Assembly: GCA_031414415.1 (NCBI GenBank)
Contig: JANNVK010000120.1
Coordinates: forward strand, 1-48,585
Direction: 5' to 3'
From: JANNVK01 sp031414415
GTDB lineage: Bacteria; Acidobacteriota; Blastocatellia; Pyrinomonadales; Pyrinomonadaceae
DNA: 48,585 nt
The position numbers were made by a program, and so were the translations under genes. The notes beneath the pieces were generated by a model. That model had not been told where the DNA came from and did not search any database. It saw only the letters and a list, made by a program, of their open reading frames with translations. Below, in pieces: positions 43,607 through 48,585 of this stretch (position 1 is the stretch's first letter; each line of letters begins with the position of its first letter).

Positions 43607-44584
43607 TTAATTGGTTTTTGCTAAATAATCTCGCACTTTTTTCATATCTTCCCAAACTTCGCGTTTCTTGTGCGGATCACGTAAAAGATAAGCCGGATGA
43701 AATGTTGGCATCACTTTTACGCCGTAATAATCCTGAAATTCTCCGCGAATTTTTGAAATTCCAATCTTCGTTCCAAGTAAGTTTTGACAAGCTGTATTTC
43801 CCATTACGACAACAACTTGCGGACGCACAACCGAAATTTCGCGAAGCAAAAAAGGCTTGCATTGCACAACTTCAGCAGGCAACGGTTGTCGATTTCCGGG
43901 TGGACGGCAACGGTTGATATTTCCAATAAAAACGTCTTTGCGGTCATAGCCCATTCCTTCAATTATTTTCGTCAACAACTGTCCGGCACGACCGACGAAC
44001 GGTTCGCCTTGTTCGTCTTCATCAGCTCCTGGAGCTTCGCCGATGAACATCAGTTTTGCGGTTAAACTTCCTTTGCTGTGGGCAATATTTTTACGATCTT
44101 CGTACAGACTACAACGTTTGCAATCGCCAATATCGGCTTGAATATCTGCTAATGTTTCGTTTGATTCCGGCAAAATTGCCAAAATTGTGGGCATTTCTAT
44201 CAATGTTTCGGCTTTTAAAATAGGTTCAGTTTTGACTTTTGGCATTTCTCTTATTTCTGTTGACGACTCGTTTTTTTCTAAATTTGGAATTTGTTTTGGG
44301 CGATTTCCCAAAGTTGGTAAATGCGATAAACGCGAATTTTCTAACAAACTTTGACGTGTGATGTTTGGTTTAGAAACTTCAATTGGTTTTGGGTTAATTG
44401 CAGCAATAATTGGAGTTTTAGGAATATATTTCTCAATTGTCGGGCTTGCAACAACTTTTTTTTCAGGTGCGGCTGAATAAGCAAATTGAGGAATTTTTGC
44501 TTCTAAAGTTTCAACGCCAAGTTCTTGCAAATACAAAACTTGTTCGTGTAAATCTGAAACTATTTGTGAAAGCTTACTACTCAT
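43607..44584 (-). CDS. Uracil-DNA glycosylase, type 4 (Fe-S)
   Basis: 325 residues. The catalytic half, from about residue 145, holds CKRCSLYEDRKNIAHSKG, FIGEAPGADEDEQGEPFVG, NINRCRPPGNRQPLP and the later FHPAYLLR. The 4Fe-4S cysteines (CKRC and two more) are present. It removes uracil from DNA. The first ~145 residues are a low-complexity, proline- and lysine-rich extension of unknown role, frequent in Acidobacteriota homologues. It overlaps coaBC by 8 bases. Confidence 0.93.
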   Translation of the reverse strand: MSSKLSQIVSDLHEQVLYLQELGVETLEAKIPQFAYSAAPEKKVVASPTIEKYIPKTPIIAAINPKPIEVSKPNITRQSLLENSRLSHLPTLGNRPKQIPNLEKNESSTEIREMPKVKTEPILKAETLIEMPTILAILPESNETLADIQADIGDCKRCSLYEDRKNIAHSKGSLTAKLMFIGEAPGADEDEQGEPFVGRAGQLLTKIIEGMGYDRKDVFIGNINRCRPPGNRQPLPAEVVQCKPFLLREISVVRPQVVVVMGNTACQNLLGTKIGISKIRGEFQDYYGVKVMPTFHPAYLLRDPHKKREVWEDMKKVRDYLAKTN

Positions 44585-45791
44585 TTTTTCTTAAGTTTAC
44601 TATCTGATCCAAAATTTTCTCAGCCAAATCTCGCTTCGACATTCGCGGTAAATAAAACGCTGAGCTAGAGTTTTTGTTTAGAATAAACGCTTTGTTATCG
44701 TCCGTTCCAAAACCAATATCTTGTTTGCTGACATCATTTGCAACTATCATATCGAGTTTTTTTCGTTCCATTTTTTCGCGAGCGTAAGACTCAACATTAT
44801 TCGTTTCAGCAGCAAAACCAACGACTAAAAGTTTCTCGTGTCGGTGTTTCGAAACTTCAGCCAAAATATCAGTTGTTTTTTCGAGAATAATTTCTAAATC
44901 GGCATCAGATTTCTTGATTTTCGAAATTGCCGGAGTTTTCGGTCGATAATCTGCAACCGCCGCAACTCCAACATAAACCGTCGATTTCGCGAGATTTGCC
45001 ATCACAGCTTTGTGCATTTCCTCAGCAGAAACAACATTAATTACATCAATATTTTCCGGCGGCAAAACACTTACAGCACCAGCAACAACCGTAACTTTCG
45101 CACCGCGATTTGCCGCCGCTTCAGCAACCGCAAAACCCATTTTTCCAGACGAATGATTTGAGATAAACCTCACAGGATCAATAGCTTCGCGAGTTCCACC
45201 TGTTGTAATTAAAATCTTTTCGTTTTCTAAATCTCTGTGTCTCTGTGTCTCTGTGGTTAAAAGTTTTAGAGCGGTTTTAACAATAACTTCAACATCCTCG
45301 AGTTTACCGATTCCGACAGTTTCGCAAGCCAATCTTCCGGAAGTTGGTTGAACAAAATTTACGCCATCTTTTCGTAAAGTTTCGAGGTTTCTTTGCGTTG
45401 CGGGTTGATTCCACATTGTCGTGTTCATCGCGGGAGCAATCAAAATGGGAGCAGTTGAAGCGAGATATGTTGATGTCAAAAAATCATCGGCTATTCCGTG
45501 TGCAAATTTTGCGATAACGTTTGCCGTCGCTGGCACAACTATAAATAAATCAATTGTTTGCGAGAAATTAATATGAGCAATCGCGTCAGGATTATCAGGT
45601 GCATAATCGTCAACTAAAACATATTTTTCAGTCAAAGCACGAAATGTTAGCGGCTGAATAAATTCGGTCGCATGGCGTGTCATACTCACGCGAACATCGC
45701 AATTAGCATTTTGCAAGCCACGCAAAACCTCGATTGCTTTATACGCGGCAATTCCTCCGCAAACTCCAAGTCCAACACGAAATTTTTTCAT
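44577..45791 (-). CDS. coaBC: CoaBC: phosphopantothenoylcysteine decarboxylase/synthetase
   Basis: 404 residues; two steps of coenzyme A synthesis. CoaC half: VGLGVCGGIAAYKAIEVLRG, PATANVIAKFAHGIADDFLT and the PAMNTTMW loop. CoaB half from about residue 185: ITTGGTREAIDPVRFISNHS, SSGKMGFAVAEAAANRGAKV. Between the halves is an in-frame repeat insert giving LTTETQRHRDLE (coded at 45231-45262). The end contains FAAETNNVESYAREK. It is the first gene of the coaBC-udg-priA series. Confidence 0.95.
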   Translation of the reverse strand: MKKFRVGLGVCGGIAAYKAIEVLRGLQNANCDVRVSMTRHATEFIQPLTFRALTEKYVLVDDYAPDNPDAIAHINFSQTIDLFIVVPATANVIAKFAHGIADDFLTSTYLASTAPILIAPAMNTTMWNQPATQRNLETLRKDGVNFVQPTSGRLACETVGIGKLEDVEVIVKTALKLLTTETQRHRDLENEKILITTGGTREAIDPVRFISNHSSGKMGFAVAEAAANRGAKVTVVAGAVSVLPPENIDVINVVSAEEMHKAVMANLAKSTVYVGVAAVADYRPKTPAISKIKKSDADLEIILEKTTDILAEVSKHRHEKLLVVGFAAETNNVESYAREKMERKKLDMIVANDVSKQDIGFGTDDNKAFILNKNSSSAFYLPRMSKRDLAEKILDQIVNLRKNE

Positions 45792-45819
45792 AAAATTAAC
45801 TAAAATTATTGTTGATATT

Positions 45820-45849
45820 CTGACACTAAATTTCGCAAAAATCTATGCT
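45820..45849 (+). promoter_or_regulatory. Candidate promoter of the isoprenoid operon
   Basis: CTGACA (45820-45825), 18-base spacer, TATGCT (45844-45849), about 38 bases before the first gene's ATG. Both boxes differ from consensus at one or two positions, so this is only a candidate. Confidence 0.4.
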
Positions 45850-45887
45850 AGAATCTTTGGTAGCAATTTTGCTGCATTTCACAATTT

Positions 45888-46223
45888 ATGAACCAACCGA
45901 ATTTGTTTGATTTACACACGGAAACTGTTGAAAATGAACGAGTTTTGCTTTACGCACTCGGTGATTTTCAGTCTCGCGGAAAGTTGTTGGAAGATCGCGA
46001 ACTGGCACTCGACCGACTTCGCGGAGCTTTCAAGCGTGCTTGTGATAAATTTCAAATTGCGGAATTTTCAGATGAAGCACTTGCCGAAAATCTCGCTAAA
46101 TTAAATGTAAAAATTACCAAACTTCCAACGTTTGTCGCGAAACATCCATTTCGGATTACCGTTTCTAAAGAGGTTGCGACAAACGCACAAGAAATTTATA
46201 ATTCGATATTATTAAATGACTGA
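45888..46223 (+). CDS. Conserved protein of unknown function before ispA-like gene
   Basis: 111 residues. Starts MNQPNLFDLHTETVENERVL. A helical first half (RELALDRLRGAFKRACDKFQ) is followed by a smaller C-terminal part with AKHPFRITVSKEVATNAQE. It overlaps the polyprenyl synthase start by 8 bases, so they are coupled. The place is where xseB stands in many genomes, but it is longer and lacks the XseB pattern. No function assigned. Confidence 0.7.
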   Translation: MNQPNLFDLHTETVENERVLLYALGDFQSRGKLLEDRELALDRLRGAFKRACDKFQIAEFSDEALAENLAKLNVKITKLPTFVAKHPFRITVSKEVATNAQEIYNSILLND

Positions 46224-47118
46224 AGAATACGAAATAATTACTGAATCCGACAATTTGTGGGAATATATCGAAGGTGTTAAACCCTTGATTGAAAAGGCTT
46301 TGCGGGAAAATTTGCCGCTTGCTCCTTCGCATATTGAAACTCAATTTAATGAAGCTATTGAATATGCAATTTTCCCTGGCGGCAAACTTTTGCGTCCGGT
46401 TTTAACGTTGCTTGGAGCCGAAATTGTCGGCGGTAAAATTGAAAATATTGTCAGTTCTTCGGCGGCTGTCGAATTCGTTCACACAAGTTCATTAATCTTC
46501 GATGATTTGCCTTGTATGGACAACGCGAATGAGCGTCGCGGCAAAGAATCGTTGCACGAAAAATATGGCGAAGGTTTAGCGGTTTTGGTCGGAATTGCTT
46601 TACTCAACGCGTCTTACGGATTGGTTTTTGAATCAACAAACATTACAGCCGAAAGACAGATTGCGGCACACAAAGAATTGATTGATTGTATCGGTGCGAG
46701 CGGGTTAGTTGGCGGACAATCAGTCGATTTAGCGGTTGCAAAATTAGACAAAAACTCACTTTCAGATGCAGATTTTGAGTCGATTAGAAATTTGAAAACG
46801 TCATCGCTGATGCGGCTGGCGTTGCGTGTTGGAGCAATTCTTTCAGGTGCTGATTATCTCCAATTGAATGCACTTTCTCGATTTGCAGAGTTGCTCGGCG
46901 ATGCTTATCAGATGAGCGATGATTTGATTGATTTAAACGAAGATTTAGAGCAACAGCAAGACACTTTTGCACTAAAACAAGGAATTTCCGAAGCTCAGTT
47001 TCGTGTAAAATCTTTAATAGAAGAAGCGAAAGAAGTTTTGCGTGGCGAATTTGGCAACAATTCGCCATGTAATTTACTTTGTGCATTAGCTGATTATATT
47101 GCTGAGAGAAAAAGTTAA
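46216..47118 (+). CDS. ispA: Polyprenyl diphosphate synthase (FPP/GGPP type)
   Basis: 300 residues. First Asp-rich motif in IFDDLPCMDNANERRGKESL and second in MSDDLIDLNEDLEQQ. The size and the FARM residues point to a short-chain (C15-C20) enzyme. The motif DDLPCMD with two extra residues is the bacterial FPPS form. It supplies the squalene/phytoene synthase encoded next. Confidence 0.93.
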   Translation: MTEEYEIITESDNLWEYIEGVKPLIEKALRENLPLAPSHIETQFNEAIEYAIFPGGKLLRPVLTLLGAEIVGGKIENIVSSSAAVEFVHTSSLIFDDLPCMDNANERRGKESLHEKYGEGLAVLVGIALLNASYGLVFESTNITAERQIAAHKELIDCIGASGLVGGQSVDLAVAKLDKNSLSDADFESIRNLKTSSLMRLALRVGAILSGADYLQLNALSRFAELLGDAYQMSDDLIDLNEDLEQQQDTFALKQGISEAQFRVKSLIEEAKEVLRGEFGNNSPCNLLCALADYIAERKS

Positions 47119-47126
47119 GTATTGTG

Positions 47127-48035
47127 ATGTCAACAACTTCCGAAATACAATCAGCCTACAAATACTGCGAAAGCGTCACCAAACATCACGCGAAAAGTTT
47201 CTATTTTTCAGCGAAATTTCTTCCTAAACACAAACAGCGACCAATTTACGCACTTTACGCATTGTGCAGACACGTCGATGATGAAGTTGACGAAGCCGAA
47301 GTTTCGAGTGAAGCTGAGGCAATTGCTGCGGTTGAGCGTTGGAAAGATAAGTTAAACTTTGTTTACGAAGGCAAAAGTAAAAAAGCAAAAGGCAATAGTG
47401 AAGAGCAGAATTTGGTTTTGTTTGCGTGGGAAGATTTGCTCAAAACTTATAAAATTCCGCAAAAATTGCCGCTTGAATTAATGCAAGGCGTTTTGATGGA
47501 CACACACACAAATCGCTACGAAACTTTTGATGAACTTTACGTTTATTGCTATCGCGTTGCGTCAACAGTTGGGTTAATGTCGTCTGAAATTTTTGGCTAC
47601 GAAAAGCCGGAAACACTCGATTATGCCGAAGCATTGGGAATTGCGATGCAGCTCACAAATATTTTGCGAGACATCAAAGAAGATGCCACTATGAATCGTA
47701 TCTATTTGCCGCAAGAAGACTTACGGAATTTTAATGTTTCTGAGCAACAGATTTTTGATAATAAATTTGATAAAAATTTTGTAAATTTAATGAAGTTTCA
47801 AATCTCGCGGGCGAGAGAATATTATCAAAAATGCGAGCAGGGAATTCCACTTCTTGAGAAAGAAACGAGGTTTTGCGTTTTGCTCGCGGCGAGAATTTAT
47901 GGTCGCATTTTAGACGAAATTGAAAAACAGGAATACAATGTTTTCAAAGCTCGTGCACACACAACTAAATTACAAAAAATTGCTTTGATTCCGAAGATTT
48001 GGCTGGAATCGAGAAAGTTTAAAGTCGAAAAATAA
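47127..48035 (+). CDS. Squalene/phytoene synthase
   Basis: 302 residues. Motifs YALCRHVDDEVDEAE and ILRDIKEDATMNRIYLPQED hold the two Asp-rich sites of head-to-head prenyl condensing enzymes; also YCYRVASTVGLMSSEIFGY. It makes phytoene or (pre)squalene for carotenoids or hopanoids; I cannot tell which from sequence. ATG at 47127 is preferred to GTG at 47124. It follows the polyprenyl synthase by 8 bases. Confidence 0.92.
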   Translation: MSTTSEIQSAYKYCESVTKHHAKSFYFSAKFLPKHKQRPIYALYALCRHVDDEVDEAEVSSEAEAIAAVERWKDKLNFVYEGKSKKAKGNSEEQNLVLFAWEDLLKTYKIPQKLPLELMQGVLMDTHTNRYETFDELYVYCYRVASTVGLMSSEIFGYEKPETLDYAEALGIAMQLTNILRDIKEDATMNRIYLPQEDLRNFNVSEQQIFDNKFDKNFVNLMKFQISRAREYYQKCEQGIPLLEKETRFCVLLAARIYGRILDEIEKQEYNVFKARAHTTKLQKIALIPKIWLESRKFKVEK

Positions 48036-48036
48036 T

Positions 48037-48585
48037 ATGAAAAAATTTACTTCATTGTTGATAATTTTATCACTAATTTCTGTTTTAATATTTGCCCAAA
48101 AAGGCGGATTCACCGAAATTAAACAATTACAATCGCCTCAAAATCCGCGACTTGCTTTTATGATTCACGGCGGTGCCGGCGTTATTTCACGTGCAACTCT
48201 GACACCTGCAAAAGAAGCAGAATTTCGAAAAAAACTCGAAGAAGCATTGAATATTGGGTATAAAGCCTTGCAAGACGGAAAAACTTCGCTTGATGCGGTC
48301 GAAATGGCGATTAGAATTTTAGAAGATTCGCCACTTTTTAATGCCGGAAAAGGTGCGGTTTTTACAGCTGATGGGATTAACGAACTCGATGCTTCGATTA
48401 TGGACGGCAAAACTTTAAAAGCCGGAGCAGTTGCAGGTTTGCATCGAATACAGAATCCAATTTCACTTGCGAGAAAGGTAATGGAAAATTCGCCACACGT
48501 AATGATGGTGGGCGATGGAGCCGAAAAATTTGCCGCAGAGCAGAAAATTCCTTTTGTTTCACCAAAGTATTTTTGGACAAAACAC
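48037..48585 (+). CDS. Isoaspartyl peptidase/L-asparaginase (Ntn), partial
   Basis: The first 183 residues are visible; the gene runs off the window. Signal peptide MKKFTSLLIILSLISVLIFA, then FMIHGGAGVISRATLTPAKE and FNAGKGAVFTADGINELDAS, IMDGKTLKAGAVAG: family hallmarks of plant-type asparaginase/isoaspartyl peptidase. The catalytic threonine lies beyond the end of the window. It starts one base after the phytoene synthase stop and is probably in the same operon. Confidence 0.92.
   Translation, partial: MKKFTSLLIILSLISVLIFAQKGGFTEIKQLQSPQNPRLAFMIHGGAGVISRATLTPAKEAEFRKKLEEALNIGYKALQDGKTSLDAVEMAIRILEDSPLFNAGKGAVFTADGINELDASIMDGKTLKAGAVAGLHRIQNPISLARKVMENSPHVMMVGDGAEKFAAEQKIPFVSPKYFWTKH

Noticed and set aside
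46216..48035. A complete hopanoid or carotenoid cluster
   Set aside because: Only two general enzymes are present; no cyclase or desaturase is in the window, so the end product cannot be named.
1..48585. tRNA, rRNA, prophage or full insertion sequence
   Set aside because: No tRNA cloverleaf, rRNA stretch, integrase, transposase or phage structural gene was recognised.

Overview
The window is about 48.6 kb of AT-rich bacterial chromosome with dense genes on both strands. Core genes are purL, priA, coaBC, hemW, ttcA, a nifS-like cysteine desulfurase, mreB, bactofilin and a type-4 uracil-DNA glycosylase. It also carries signalling, efflux and toxin-antitoxin genes that vary between strains. Protein style (GWAxxK/RFCxxC conserved protein, DUF6597-AraC, FHA-GAF-cyclase, secreted M3 peptidase, bactofilin next to TtcA) suggests an Acidobacteriota member of Blastocatellia type. 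This is inference from gene style, not a phylogenetic result. No rRNA, tRNA or CRISPR array was seen.

Layout. 1-1.9 kb: end of an RRM RNA-binding protein, a strong terminator, a RhlE-type DEAD-box helicase and a small zinc-ribbon protein. 1.9-8.2 kb: a DUF883 protein divergent from a TetR-RND efflux operon, followed by a 256-bp element with inverted-repeat ends and internal hairpins. 8.2-15.5 kb: VOC protein and AraC regulator, a VapBC pair, secreted proteins, an M3 peptidase, a histidine phosphatase and an MBL hydrolase. 15.5-25.6 kb is the accessory core: a TolC-family outer-membrane factor, a decayed copy of an ABA4-like gene, an EmrB/EmrA-type exporter, a 58-residue protein made of 10-residue repeats, the intact ABA4-like operon and its TetR regulator. 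25.7-35 kb: an orphan HigA, membrane methyltransferase, Ate-like transferase, bactofilin, TtcA, M50-CBS protease, MreB, cyclase and cysteine desulfurase. 35-45.8 kb: a mostly minus-strand housekeeping series (hemW, purL, dinB-like, priA, udg, coaBC) with a VapBC pair and a YhcG-type nuclease inserted. 45.9-48.6 kb: an isoprenoid operon (polyprenyl synthase, squalene/phytoene synthase) and the start of an isoaspartyl peptidase.

Most interesting points. (1) An overlooked minus-strand gene at 21763-21939 has an ideal ribosome site and encodes four and a half copies of GKGVIITDFA. It sits behind an almost perfect sigma-54 promoter, with a 10-bp inverted repeat about 200 bp further upstream that could be an activator site, and lies just upstream of an EmrA/EmrB-type export operon. 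(2) The first TetR promoter and the distant TolC gene share an almost identical operator, which predicts one regulon for a split three-part pump. (3) The second TetR has its own different operator in front of itself and in front of the next gene. (4) Three housekeeping genes (hemW, purL, coaBC) carry in-frame copies of low-complexity repeat sequence of a kind usually found between genes.
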